The notes under the pieces are model-generated. The model was not told the DNA's origin. It was given only the letters and a program-made list of their open reading frames with translations, and ran no database searches. A stretch of DNA of 64,000 nucleotides from positions 142,156,001 through 142,220,000 of the forward strand of contig CM059584.1 of NCBI GenBank assembly GCA_030407085.1, in the 5' to 3' direction. This DNA comes from Trichopria drosophilae. Lineage: Eukaryota > Arthropoda > Insecta > Hymenoptera > Diapriidae. Within the stretch, counting starts at the first letter, position 1. Each line of letters starts with the position of its first letter. Below, piece by piece: positions 26,760-38,975 of the stretch. The position numbers and the translations under genes are program-made.

Positions 26760-26935
26760 TATCTTTCGAAGTTTGAAAGTTTGATGCCAGATACGTAATC
26801 TGCGAACCCGAAAACCCACGAGGAAAACGTTTCAATGCAATCCGATTAAATTTTAATTGTGTCATCCTTCATTGAATTCCATATTTTGAATTTTGAAACT
26901 CTAATGGCAAATTCGTAGTTAGCGACAAAAAAAAA
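26760..26935. repeat. Interspersed repeat copy related to the one at 28,988-29,367
   Basis: It contains ACGTAATCTGCGAACCCGAA at about 26,791 and ATTCGTAGTTAGCGAC at about 26,911. These are variants of the CGTAATC...CGA.CCCGAAAA word that forms the ends of the inverted repeat near 29 kb. The intervening sequence (CAATCCGATTAAATTTT) also resembles that repeat's interior. Confidence 0.4.
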
Positions 26936-28987
26936 GAGTAAAAAGTTGCTTATACTTCTGTGTTTTTTATACTCCTAACTTCTACGCACATTTGTTTATT
27001 TTTTTATACAGTTAGTTCGGTCCTGCTCTGAATCCCATGTGTTAAAAATGAATGAAGCTGAGGATATGCGGTTTGTTGCATTGAAAAGGACACACATTTT
27101 TTGTAAGAATCATCAAAAATCTTAAAATCGAATTTGTTAGATAAAAGTTTCCTTTTAACTACCCAAATTATACGTATGTCACTAGATTTTATTTGTCTAA
27201 TGAAATTGTGTATAATATTGCACTATATCTTGCAAAAAATCAATTTCTCAATATTTAACTGGAACAATGACATAATCAAGAATTTTCATGATGCTGTTCT
27301 TGATTAGGACAACTAAATACCATCAAATAAAATAACGAATTGGTTCAGTTCCGAAGTTTATCCTTAAAAATGATTACAATCCATATTAAAATCGGATCCA
27401 AATACGAATGACAGCCATTAATTCTGTTTATTTTATACAGCATTGAAAGAAATAAATGAAATACGTTTGAAGAAGGTATTTCTTTGTTGATAACTGAGGT
27501 GTTAAAACAACATATATTCTGAATTTAATTATTATTTATTTGTCGGAACATATTTCGTAACCGACATTCTTTATATCGACTTCTAAATTGATCGGATGAA
27601 TAGTCTGGTGTATAGAGAATCCTCGGATATTCTCGTGTATGGTCTCTGATATCCGCTTTCTGTATATTTTGCCGACAGACCATTTATCAATGTATCACTC
27701 TAAACCGCTTTGTTGCAAGCATGCACGTAGCACGTAAATGTATGTGTGTTTTATATGTAAAGTAACTGGAAAACTCTTTTCCCTCTGGTTTTTACTTTTT
27801 GTTTCATTTCCACAGAATTTATTGCAAAAATAAACGATAATCGGCTTACATTATTGTAATTTAGATATCTTTATTTATTGACTAGGTTAAATAAACAATG
27901 TGCTATAATAATGTTTTAAAACATTCCTTAATTTTAATAATAATTATGTACAATTTCATAGCAAGTCATTGAATCATTTTCATAATTAAGAGATTAAATA
28001 TTTTACTAAAATTGAGTAAAAAGACAGGATTTTATTTTGCAGGTATGTACTGGTAGTTAAGCGTGTTTATTATTTTTACTTTTATTTATATGGGCAAATC
28101 CACAAAACTTTTGGTAATAAAAACAGATAACAATTATTATAAAAAAATATGAGCACACCCAACCAGCATTGATTGACATTTTCAGTATCAAAAATAATGA
28201 AACAAATTGTTAATGTTAATTCAGTTTTTAATTTGGAGAACCCATCTGAATGCTGAGTGGCCTTACATAAAATAAAAAATATGTGAAAATATTAAAATTG
28301 TGTAAATCAATTCGTTTATTAAACATTTATAAACGGTTAATATAATATTATGCCTAGTCGGCTAAACTATTTTTTCTTTCAAACTTTGAACGTCTAACGA
28401 GAAGTGTCGGCTCGCTATACATTGTTAGACGGTGAGTTCGAATTTAGAGTTACCATTTTGACATTACGCGTTATTCCAGTATATTCTCGAAATTCACACT
28501 CATTACTTTGGAATGGCATAAAGTCAACATAGGGGGCTATGAGTCTATGTTAATATAAAACGAGTCGCTACCCATACAGCAAATAAACATCTTAAAGAGC
28601 TCTTAAAAATTATAAGATATCTTAAATACTTGTCAGAAAGAGCTGTTAAGGTAATATTTAAGAAGACTTATGCGTCGATTTTGAGAACTCTTTGAGACCT
28701 CGCATTTGAGAGCTTTGACATATAAAATAAATAACATAAATGAAAAGTAAATTTCTGAAAATTAAAGATTCTATTTTTGTACCTTAATTATTAATTTATA
28801 TACTTTTTACACGAGTTCCTTTTCACCGGTTGTATTGAATGGCGATTACATTCAATAGAATATAAACAAATTAATATGTATTATTAATTATTGTGAATTG
28901 TTTATAATGACGAACAATGCATTAAAATTACGTGTTTTTTTATAAAAAATATATGCTGAAAAGAAACCGTTGTTGAAATAAGATGAA
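26936..28987. other. AT-rich DNA, nothing recognised
   Basis: No gene was seen. A small patch at 27,560-27,690, with GGATATTCTCGTGTATGG and CTGATATCCGC words, is internally repetitive but short. Confidence 0.5.
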
Positions 28988-29367
28988 ACTGGATACTCGG
29001 TGTTTTTCGGGGTCGCTGGTTACGAATCTGTCATCCGATTTTCAAAATTAAAAATGACGGATCCAAGATGACGGAAATGTAAAAATTTACTTGATCGAGG
29101 TGAAACTCGTTATATGGGGGTTTTCGATCAAATTCAACATGACGGTCCAAAATGTAAAAAGTTATTTAATCGAAATCAACCTGAATTCGGAATAATGTTC
29201 CATTTTCAAGATAACATTTAGCAGTTTCAACTCAGCGGTCACGAATGCTGAAATTTCATAGTTCGTCTTTTACATTTTGTTTGTCGTATTGAATCTGTCA
29301 TTTTGAATTTTTAAAATTTAAGATTAAATTCGTAATCTACGATCCCGAAAACTCTCGAGCACCCAGT
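28988..29367. mobile_element. Short inverted-repeat element with GGGGTCGCTGGTTACGAAT ends
   Basis: The left end GTTTTTCGGGGTCGCTGGTT (about 28,999-29,018) mirrors the right-end word GTAATCTACGATCCCGAAAA (about 29,331-29,350) with a few mismatches. The interior alternates words such as AAAATGACGGATCCAAGATG and CAACATGACGGTCCAAAATG, which are typical of a dispersed insect repeat. It is non-coding. Boundaries are approximate and no target duplication was found. Confidence 0.5.
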
Positions 29368-29369
29368 TT

Positions 29370-31059
29370 TATCCCGATGAAATAAATTTTTAAATTTTTG
29401 GACGGCCATATTGGATTCGCCACCTTGAGTTTTGAAAATCTGAGGTCAGATTCTTCACCTATTTTCCGTCCAAATAAAAATATATGCTTTAAAGGGTTAA
29501 GAGATGCATATTATTTTCAATATCGATATTTCTTCGTTCCGTATCAGTAATTTCATTAGCAAATTTTGTTATTTTTATATTCGTGAATATTTTCCATGAG
29601 CCTGACTAAATTAATAACAAGAAAATGATGAACAAATACTATTTAGTATTCGTTATTTTTTAAATTATACATGATTTAATTCTTCATGCAAAACATTGTT
29701 TTGAAAATGGAGCTCCACAATTACAAAATCGATAATGAAGAATAATTAAATTACTAGATTATTTCGAAATTACAAAAGGGTCATCTACATTTTTTGATAT
29801 CGGAAAATTTAAAGTAAATATGTGTAACGTTAAAACCACGGTCGAGTACGGATAACCGAATGGAATCATAATAAAAAAGTGCGTTGGGATAACCTTTCAA
29901 ACGAACAGATGAGGCGAGAGCAAATTTGACACTAGTATTTAGGTATATCGAGTTAACATTCCACTAAACTGACATATCTATCGGAAATTGTACTCTACAT
30001 GAAAAAAAATTTGAAAAACGAGGATTCTCAATCTGTGAGCAATCTGATGTACCGCGAGCAATATGTACATGTATGGACTTTGCTTAATTGAAAGTGTGCT
30101 TTTCAAACTGACGAATATATGAAAGTGTCGTTTTTTATTCCGGAGAATTCAAAATCATATTCAGTCGTATGTTCTTGCAAAAGGCAGTTTCAGAAAAGAC
30201 TTTTATTTTGCAAACATATAGTGTTATTTGCGTTAAAATTTACTGTAGGTTTAGAAACAACCTATTTTACTAGTTTCGTTCAATTCAAAACCTGTTAATG
30301 ACGTAACTTTAACAAATTATTGTGACCAGAAATGATCAAAATGACTTTCGGATCCAGAATATATGTAAAATATTACGCACATATAACATAAATATAATAT
30401 AAATCAACTCGTGATTGAAAATCGTATCTTTAAATCCAAATATATAAAATCGATACCATAATCGACTTTCAAGTTAATAGAAACTGTCAGGACTAACTTA
30501 TTTGAAATATGAGTGCCAAATACCTCAAATTGATGAATATTTGGATTAATAAGATGAGATTAAAATAAAAGAGTGCGTACATTGAGTTGACTATCGAATT
30601 TCTCATTTATTTCGAGTTTGAATTTATGTAACCATTCATATCCGTGTTTTTTTCCATGAAAAATAATACTATATAATTTTGTGATAAAACAATTTTTGAC
30701 AGATCTATAATAAACATGGCTTATTAGTAAAAATATAACATTTTAATTTAAAACATAGCCTTGTTTATTCTACGTCGACCAAGTTTTTAATTGGGTTGTA
30801 TTCCAAAGTGGTATCGAGGTAATTTTAACCATTTTTTGTAACTAAATTATCTAACGATACAAAATATAATTCAGAAACTAGAAGTAATTCTTATAACAAA
30901 TAAAAGTAATATCCCGCTTAAAATATAAATTAGCATCTATAATTCTAAAAATTGAAATCAAATGTCGCGCTTAATAACTATAACTACGATAAATATACAA
31001 AATTATTGAATCTGGTATAGAGATAGTGAATTATAGTGAAGCTTACTTTAATTATTTAC
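29370..31059. other. AT-rich DNA, nothing recognised
   Basis: No gene was seen. One more copy-like word of the 29 kb repeat (GGACGGCCATATTGGATTCG at about 29,400) sits at the start. Confidence 0.5.
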
Positions 31060-31390
31060 CTTATTTTTCTCCCACCCTTTTCATTTCCTACTCCCTTCCC
31101 AGTTTCCTTTCATTTCGGGTAAAGTGCCTGATGGTTACAGGGTGGCTTTATTCGCCATGATACGTAACTGCCACGTTTCGATAATCCTGGCGTATCGGTC
31201 GTCCGCAGTAGCCCTTCAATTACCAAGCTTCAATTAATATTTCTAGCCTCCCCTGTGGTGGATTGCGCAGGAATCACAAAAGTCGGCATCAATAAATGCA
31301 TCACGAGGCTCTTGAGGGGATTTACATATGTGCCTCTGTGCACTTGTTATACTTGAATTACGTGGCGATTACGTCACAGTAAGTTAAATG
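31060..31390. other. GC-richer island, candidate conserved noncoding element
   Basis: Complex, non-repetitive sequence of near-balanced composition in an AT-rich desert, with homeodomain-like core words (CAATTAATATT at 31,231; AATAAATGCATCA at about 31,290). No open frame of note. The features suggest an enhancer, but that is an inference only. Confidence 0.3.
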
Positions 31391-33141
31391 AAAACAAAGG
31401 AGGAGAAAAGATTGCAGTTTTTTCTTTATTAGATGTTTTGATTAATTTTTTAACATAACGGTTTCGTTAGTTTATTATAACCTATGAGATTACATCATAA
31501 TTCCATTTATTTTTTGTAACAGGTATACGTTACTTTGATGTGTGAAGGTAATTGAATATTGTAAGAACAGTGTAAATTTGTTCAGTCAGTCTGACTACTC
31601 ACAAGGACCTGCAAGTCTCAATCAGGTCCTTTCTTCTAAGATAGTCTTGAATTTAAATTTACAGATCGCGACTAAGTGTTGGCAGTGTTTAATTTTTATA
31701 TATCGGAAATAAAACATATTAAATATAGAAAAAATTGCATTTTTCTTTGAGGCCAGACAAGTTTTATTGACCCAAATTGGTCCAAAACTATAGGGATTGT
31801 CGGAGTGCCTATACTGATCCCATTGATCGCCGGTCGACTATTGATGCGATCATTTCTTTGTTCCGGCCTAAACATATATTTTGGTTGCAAAACCTGGGCC
31901 TGACCACAGCTTTGCCCTAGTAATAGTGTATTATTGAAATAGTAGGAGAAGTTAGCTTTATAAAACTACCAACGCAACGTGTTAATTTGCGTTGTTAAAG
32001 TGATACTTTGCACATAGAATTGCACAATGTGTAATAATCTATGAGGTCTTGAATTTAGATTAAGGCTGTCTTATCTGACGAGATTTAGTTACGGGACTGT
32101 ATAGGTTGGGTCTTAACGTATTTGTATATTTATAATTATGCGGAGAGAAACTCATAGTGAACACTTAGAGAAACTGCAAGCAAAATAAAATACAACTAAT
32201 CGTGTTCGCAGATGTGACTATATAAGTTATCTAAACGTCTTCGTATGTAAGTTTTCACAAGACAACTATATTACTGGATACAATATTTTGGAAACAATCT
32301 GAATATTACTGTCAGATGAATTTGCTTTATTTGATCGGCAATAATGATAAATATGTTAATATACTTATTAAGGTCCATGTCTTCCTATTAACGTATAAAT
32401 ACGATATATAAAAATAATCTCTTAATAGAACGAAAATTAAAATATGCAGTCAATATCTTTTAAATTCTCGTAAGTTGTAATGCCTGATTAGAAATTAAAA
32501 TTATCAAATAATGTAATGAACAGATTTAAACAATAATAAACTTAATAATAAGACAAGAATTCTTATAGGACTAAATAAACTCAAACTTATATATGACGGT
32601 TATTTCTTGTTCGTAATAACGTTTCAAATGAAACATTTGTACATCATGTGAAATATTAAAAAATATATTTCACCAGACAAAGAAAACGATGATCCGAAGA
32701 CAAAGCTGAATAAAACGAAAAGTGAGTAAATTAAATTAAGAGCTGGTGAGAAATGAGGATCGAGAAAAAAACTACGAAGAGAGTAGACTGACGTAACTCT
32801 GTTAAGGAACTGGAAAAGGGCAAGGAAGTTGATTTCAAATAAAAAGTAGAAAAGTAAGATACTGATATTAAGTAGGTAACTCGATAAATGGAATTATCGT
32901 GTTTTCGGTATTTAAAGTGAGTCAAATTTTAACACTATTTTAATACCATGCTATCATGAATTCGCTTTATTTTCGTTAAACTAAATTCTGATATTTTCCA
33001 GTTTTGTCTTTAGTTAAAAAAGTTTACATACTCGTTGATTTGCTTTACATTTCAGCTTGTAAATACTTGGAAATGTAATGGATTCCTGAGCCAAAAATGT
33101 GAAAAGTCAAGATTTTAAGTAGACAAAATTATAAATATAAT
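31391..33141. other. AT-rich DNA, nothing firmly recognised
   Basis: A 64-codon minus-strand frame at 31,696-31,890 is less AT-biased than its neighbours (it includes SRPAINGISIGTPTIPI) and lies beside the short dyad GGGCCTGACCACAG...; it may be a scrap of an unknown repeat. No domain is recognised. Confidence 0.4.
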
Positions 33142-33577
33142 TGTTACGGACAGAATCGATGTTTTATCGACTGCGGTACCCGGCGTAGGTTTTTTCCCAC
33201 AAAGGTGGTTTTCCCTACGCCATTGCACACCCGAATGGGGGTACCTCTCAAAATGAAGCAGGCCTGTTAGGTAAATTATGTAAAAGGCCCTTCAAAATGG
33301 TGACGATCTCGATAAAATTATTTGTAATTCGAATAATATAATATCGATGTATAATATGACGTAGTAGTCTCTTTAAATGTTCGAGAGTTTGAAAAATCGA
33401 ACGAAGATGTGAAAAAGTGACGATCGGGGAGAGGGAACGTTCCGGAACATCAGAGCGTTAGGAAGTCCGCGTCGCGATCGGATCGTCACCGGTTGATCGC
33501 TAATAAATAGTTTATATTATCTTTCGGCCGATCATATCGCGCGTTTTATTTAAAAGCCCTTCCACCAGTCGTTTACA
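33142..33577. mobile_element. Probable solo LTR of a Gypsy-type retrotransposon
   Basis: This 436-bp block begins TGTTACGGACAG and ends CGTTTACA, fitting TG...CA LTR termini; TGTTACGG is a common start for Gypsy LTRs. It is GC-richer than its flanks and contains an AATAAA signal (33,502-33,507) near the 3' end. The flanking pentamers ATAAT and AAAAT differ at one base, compatible with a decayed 5-bp duplication. No internal retroviral-type genes flank it, so it would be a recombination-derived solo LTR. A second LTR for comparison is absent. Confidence 0.55.
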
Positions 33578-33802
33578 AAAATTATTTTTCCATCTCGAAT
33601 ATTCGCAAATAAAGTTGCAGCATTCATTTACAGTTAGCTGCAGGTTGTTAAACGGAAATCATTTATTACCAAAATATATTTTTTTTTTCTAATTGATTCT
33701 AAGACTTTTTAAATAAAGATATATTTTAACTCCTTATGTCTTCTTTTTGCGGAGAAGTAAATAGTGCCATGCAAATTCAATTTCAAATAACTTGGAATAG
33801 TA
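33578..33802. other. AT-rich DNA, nothing recognised
   Basis: Short AT-rich spacer between the solo LTR and a small palindromic repeat. Confidence 0.5.
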
Positions 33803-33962
33803 CTTTTCAGTCCTAGGCCGTAAAGTTCAATTTTATGGCTGAGGAGCGAACACTATTTTTTGATATACTGTTCACGGAAGTAGGCACTTTACCGACTGTT
33901 TTTAAATCGTAAAGTTCAGAGAACAGTCCGTAAAATCAAACTTTACGGACTGAAAGGAGTCC
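33803..33962. mobile_element. Small palindromic repeat (CCGTAAAGTTCAATTTTA)
   Basis: The left arm TTTTCAGTCCTAGGCCGTAA is mirrored by TTACGGACTGAAAGGAG at about 33,943-33,959. CGTAAAGTT and its complement AACTTTACG recur at least four times inside. At about 160 bp and non-coding, it looks like a minimal MITE. No target duplication was recognised. Confidence 0.45.
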
Positions 33963-35326
33963 GAAACCTTCAAGTGATAAATTTTACGCTTTCGCCATTT
34001 TCAATTTTGAATTTCTTGCATCAGATTCGCAATAACATACCTTCAAATGCACCCAAATAATTAGAATAATAGGGAACTTGTACAGCGCGGTAAAATGGGT
34101 CCATTTACATTTAACTATTTTAAAAAATCGGAAAATTTTCTAGGAAAATGGATTTTGAAGCTCAATAGTGTTATTATGCTATCGAATTGTAGGAAATTTG
34201 ATTCCCAAAATAAATGTCACAAATTACAAAAAATATCCATTTTTATCGAGTGAGCAAAAATGTCAAAAAATTCATTTTCCGCATGAAAAATGTACACAAA
34301 TTATTAATATGACAAGAGCCTTCATTCTTGAAACTGAACTGATATTTCGTCGGTTTTTAGTATAATTGCTAAACAGCTGTCTTTCCAGATCGAGAGGAAA
34401 ATGAGATTTTTACTGATCATGTAAAATAATCTGTCTGACACTAATTGCCATGTTGAACATGTGATCAAAAAGTCTTGGTTTGATTTCTAAGAAAGCTTCG
34501 AGTGTGTGCAAAAAGTTGTCGCAAGTGGTAAAACGCGATCAATTTCATAGATAGTTAATGCGTTCCAAATCAATTGTTCCATGTGCATCTTTTGAAACTT
34601 TACTTTTTTAATAAAGCATATAAATTAAGAATGAATATTTTTCATTATTTATTTGTTTCATTGTTACTATAGAAACTAGAAAACTCGAACCCAGATGGAC
34701 TCAAATGGCATCCTCGTTCCTATCTTAACTTTTTGTACTCTACTTTTAAAGTTCGCTCTTTCTTGTGAATTTTTTTGTTAATCAAACTTGTTCAATAATT
34801 CTGTCAATCAAAGCTCTTCTTTCTTTTATGTTTTTTTTCTCCGATTCTTTCTTTCTAACCTTATCGTACGCTTCCACCATCTCATGTGCAAATAAGAAGC
34901 GCGTTCATGTGCAAAACTCATCGAGGGGTGTGAGACTTCAACCCTACATAATATTGCGAGAACGAGTGTGTCAGACGGCACAATCGTAGTCTCGTGACGA
35001 AGACGAAATTGCTTGCTAGCTGGCGGAGCTTTGCGCCACGCGGCACTCTTGCGTCGCTGAGATACGAACTTAAATTTGGAACAGTCGATAAAGGAGATTA
35101 CGGTTCACATGGCGCATAAAATACTATTAATATTCTTCTCAAAGTACAGGGATTTGGAGGCTTTGATGGGCTTTTAAAACCATTCAATGTTAATATGATT
35201 CATGATCCTCTTGATGTATTTGAAACTGACCAATCGTGTTACACAATTTTAATTCGAAAACCATTTATACTTTACCTCAAAAATGTAAATTTTTGCCGAT
35301 TTGTTTATTAATAGTTACTATTAATA
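33963..35326. other. AT-rich DNA with a GC-richer patch, no gene recognised
   Basis: The patch at about 34,920-35,090 (CTGGCGGAGCTTTGCGCCAC, GCGGCACTCTTGCGTCGCTG) is complex and CpG-rich; it may be regulatory or an untranslated exon. Short frames at 34,168-34,989 lack domains. Confidence 0.4.
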
Positions 35327-37657
35327 ACACAGGACCACAAAACAATTTGTTTCGAGATAAGTTGAATCAGGAGTAGTAGATCTTATAGATTTTTAGCCGC
35401 TGAAAACGAATCCGTTATACGATTTGGCCCATCACGTCAGGATATTAAGATGTGTGATCTGAAAAAAACTAAAAATACAGTTTTTGTGGCAATTAAGGTT
35501 AGGATAGTGAAAACTCTGACAGGATGAGTTAACTTGGACATAGAATTCGTTTTCAGCGACCAACAATCTATAAGATCCTCCACTTCTGATTTGTGTCAAA
35601 GTTGTGTCAAAAAAAAAAACGTGGTCTTGTGTTATTTTTTTCATGATGTATAAAACAATTTTTAGGGGAGATTACTTGAATCAGGGATCTTGTAGATTCT
35701 TAGTCGCTGACAATAAATTAGGTATCGAATTTGATCTGTGAGGTCAGATATTAAAAAAAGGAGACTTTTGGCTATTTTTCGGAACAGATATATTGAAATC
35801 CTGTCGTGATGGGCCAATTTGGGTAACAAATTCGTTGTCAGCAGGCAAAAATCGATAGGATCCACTACTTCTGATCCAAGTTATTTCGAAAAAAAAAAAT
35901 TGTATGGTGCCGTGAAATCTATTGTAACGAGCCGTTGATCTCGACCGCGCGGAAGAGAAAGAGCGACGGAGAGAAAGAGGGCCATTACAATTTATATCGA
36001 CGCGAGTAATTAAGAAAATACAAAGGACGAGATGCGCGCTTTTCCCGGCCGGTCGGCCATTTTGGATCCCAAACCCACGTGGGATCCGAGCGCGCATCAA
36101 TGGACATGCGCGCGCGATCACATGGCGCTGGCGCTGGTGCGCCTCTACCTGCGCAGAAGAGGTGCAACGGCGCCCTGGCAGCGCAGCATAGAAAGTGGGC
36201 AACAAACGGGCCGAGTTCCGAGCTCGGAGCGCATGTGTCGCCGCAATGGGGCGCATGCGCTCCAAATTCAAATGAGGGGCGGGCTGTCAAACTCAAATTA
36301 AGCAAATGAGATTTAAATGTTTGACAGTTCCCGTCCCGATTCTTAGTAAAAATGGAACTCGGCGACAGGAATGGACATAGGGATACTTACCGAAGTATTA
36401 TAAGACCTGGTAAGTATCCCTCAAACTCTCTTACTTTTGGACTCTACAAGGAACTTCTTCTCGACTCGCTGCCTCAACATCCGGAGGACCTGGCTGCTCC
36501 GGAACGTAGAAAGTGGGCCCACCGAGAATCACAGCCAGCATCACATTTAATTATGATGGAGGCGGCGAGGATAAATTTCTAACCAGAAGGACATCAAGCA
36601 TGGACGACGGTACTCCGTTCGTCAAGGACACCAGGCTGCTGGTCCTCTCCGTCGTAGTCGCGAGGGAGTGCGACACCGAACTCGGGTTCACCAGGTGACA
36701 GCAGCCTAATTCAAATCACGAGACGGATGGAGGACCCAAACAAGAGGAATGACGCCAAAGAAAGAAGACACACGTAAGCCTCTTTCTCTTCCGTCCGTTA
36801 ATTAATAATAATGAACATGTGCGTTATAATTTATTATATTGTGTAAGGTCTCAAAATGTATTCATGTATATATGTATGTGTGAGCGTGTGCATTGAATGT
36901 GTGTCCGCGTTAAATTAATTTATTGCCGCGTAATTTATTCCGTTGACGAAATGACAGTTCTTATATACCTTGACTCACACGACTTACCGACGACTCGATA
37001 ATGTTTTTTAATCATGACTCTTATTTTTTATTTATATTCGCGTTTGACTTCGGGTGTGTTGGTATGTGTGTGGTTTAATAATTTATTGTTATGACGAGTT
37101 CAAGTATTGTAAGATTCAAATTTTTAATATATTTTAATTGAACGACTAATATAATTATGACGTTTTATTTCAGCACCCAACGATTCCTGTCTAATATTTA
37201 TAATAATTGACCAATAATTTGACATATATGTATTTTTATGTTTGGACGATCAGAGGATTTTAGCTATAAAAGACTCCGATTAGTTTCACTATAAGATCCA
37301 GTATCTTTGATTCAAGTTATCTCCCCTAAAAAATTGTTTTATACTTCATGAAAAAAATAACACAAGACCACGGTTTTTGTGGACATAACTTGAATCAGAA
37401 GTGGAGGATCTGATAGATTTTTGGTCGCTGAAAACGAATTCTCTGTCCAAGTTAACTCATCGTGTCGTAGTTTTCGCATATCCTAACAAGAAATTGCCAA
37501 AAAGTATTTTTGAGTATTTTTCGGATCACACATCTTAAAATCCTGACGTGATGGGCCAAATCGAATAACGGATTCGTTTTCAGCGGCTAAAAATCTATAA
37601 GATCCACTATTCCTGATTCAAGTTATCTTGAAACAATTGTTTTTTGCGGTCCTGTGT
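35327..37657. mobile_element. 2.3 kb foldback-type element with GC-rich interior
   Basis: The left end ACACAGGACCACAAAACAAT and the right end GTTTTTTGCGGTCCTGTGT start inverted repeats of about 360 bp (35,327-35,690 paired with about 37,300-37,657). Within the arms a further unit alternates orientation: TTTTAGCCGCTGAAAACGAA at about 35,391, the inverse GAATTCGTTTTCAGCGACC at about 35,543, and similar words at about 35,692, 35,829, 37,420 and 37,573. A CpG-rich block (35,923-37,200) lies between the arms. Flanking 9-mers (CTATTAATA / AATTAATTA) do not match cleanly, so the target duplication is unproven. Confidence 0.65.
35923..37200. other. GC-rich cargo or nested LTR inside the foldback element
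   Basis: This block is far richer in CpG than anything nearby (for example CGCGCGATCACATGGCGCTG). It starts TGTAACGAGCC, which would suit a Gypsy LTR, and lies between inverted arms. A 12-base inverted repeat, GGGATACTTACC (36,380-36,391) and GGTAAGTATCCC (36,409-36,420), presents a splice-donor-like GGTAAGTAT on both strands. Overlapping frames on both strands (35,744-36,582) have no domain I recognise. It is either a nested long solo LTR, with no matching 3' terminus or duplication found, or captured host sequence. Confidence 0.4.
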
Positions 37658-37799
37658 AATTAATTACAGTGTAAATGACTTGTACAGTAAATGTCAGTAA
37701 ATTACATTTATTTTATTGTTCACATCATCAAATGATAACTGCAGAAAAAGTGAAATTTCGATGTATGAATGTTGTTTTAATTCACTCACCTAAAAATTT

Positions 37800-38171
37800 C
37801 TCTACGTTACCGACTATGCAGGTCTTTTATATCAGGCGTTCAGGGCACGATACGATAGACAATTATTATATTATGTTGCAAAACATGTAACGAATTATTT
37901 GTGGTTTACCACTCACGAGAATAACTGGGCACGATGATGCCATCCTGCCATCTCGTGGCGAGCGTTACTTACAACAGCTTCTCAATGTTGTTCGCGATTC
38001 CATGATGGCAATTGGTGCCCAGTATACAGGACAGTCCAAAATAACCACATTCACAAAATTAGTATGTTGCACAGTGAGATTCGTTCGCGGTTTTTAATCA
38101 CTCCTTACTATAACAGTCTCAGCATACGATTAAGTCAAAAACTTGTATACAAGAGTAATAATCGCTCGAGC
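37800..38171 (+). pseudogene. LINE second-ORF C-terminal remnant
   Basis: Frameshifted plus-strand translation gives pieces typical of the post-reverse-transcriptase region of insect LINEs: LPSRGERYLQQLLNVV at about 37,945 and SRFLITPYYNSLSIRLS at about 38,083. The first piece is preceded by an in-frame stop (TAA at 37,888-37,890) and the second lies in another frame. The remnant ends where the next element starts at 38,172, so it was probably truncated by that insertion. It is not functional. The clade is uncertain. Confidence 0.5.
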
Positions 38172-38975
38172 GAAAATTTATTCAGGCAGCCTAAATATGT
38201 ACCAGGGCCTGACTAGGCTCCAGTAAGGCGTTTCTGATCAGGTACTCCTGAATATACCCAGATCAGGATATGATCCGGTTCCAGTAAGTTATCCTGATCA
38301 GGTTCGCCTGAATTATGCCCAGATTAAACGCTGATTATGTTAAAATAAAGAATAACTGATGTAGGGAAGCCTGTGAATTTCCATATTAAGACCATGGATT
38401 GATAAGGCTTGCCTTACTTTCAATTTCCGGGAATCGCTAACTGCTATAGCAATTTCAAATCAGGGATAGATCAGGGGACCTGTTCAAAGCCTGATAAGGA
38501 CGTCTAAATTTTTTTACTTCTAAATTTTGTGTTATTCGTTCAGTGGCCACTAAGCGTAATCGCCCATCTACTTCATTCCTGTTAAGGAAATGTATTTCTA
38601 TTTTGTATATTAGCCTACTTATAGGAACGTTTCGGTACAGCATATTTTACACATTATATGTGATAGATATGTATACAATTCGTATATATGTGTAAAAAAT
38701 ATTTTTTATTTTGCAGCCTGTTTTATTTGTCAGACAGTAATAAATCATTAAAAATTAATTTGTTGTTTCGTAATACTGTTGTAAATATTTGCACCATGAA
38801 ATTTGGAAAGCATGCGAAATATTGGGCATTATAAGGTCCTGATCAGGTCCTGTACATTTGCCTGATCAGGGCCTTAACAGAAAAAACGTTCACGATATGC
38901 CACGGCCTGATAAGGGGGCATGTCAAGACCTGATTTTGTTCTCAGACTTCATAATCAGGACCTGATTAATTTTCC
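38172..38975. mobile_element. MITE-like element with clustered CCTGATCAGG palindromes
   Basis: The ends GAAAATTTATTCAGG (38,172-38,186) and CCTGATTAATTTTCC (38,961-38,975) are inverted with minor mismatches. The first and last 200 bases are packed with variants of CCTGATCAGG (about 38,235, 38,300, 38,838, 38,861, 38,905), while the centre is plain AT-rich DNA. Subterminal clusters of a short motif are typical of hAT-like non-autonomous elements, where they bind transposase. No coding frame. The target duplication is not clear. Confidence 0.6.

Noticed and set aside
31696..31890. 64-codon minus-strand frame with less biased composition
   Set aside because: No domain, no start context and no neighbouring exons; could be a repeat scrap.
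35744..36309. Overlapping frames of up to 175 codons on both strands in the GC-rich block
   Set aside because: Both strands open at once because GC-rich DNA has few stops; no domain in any of them.
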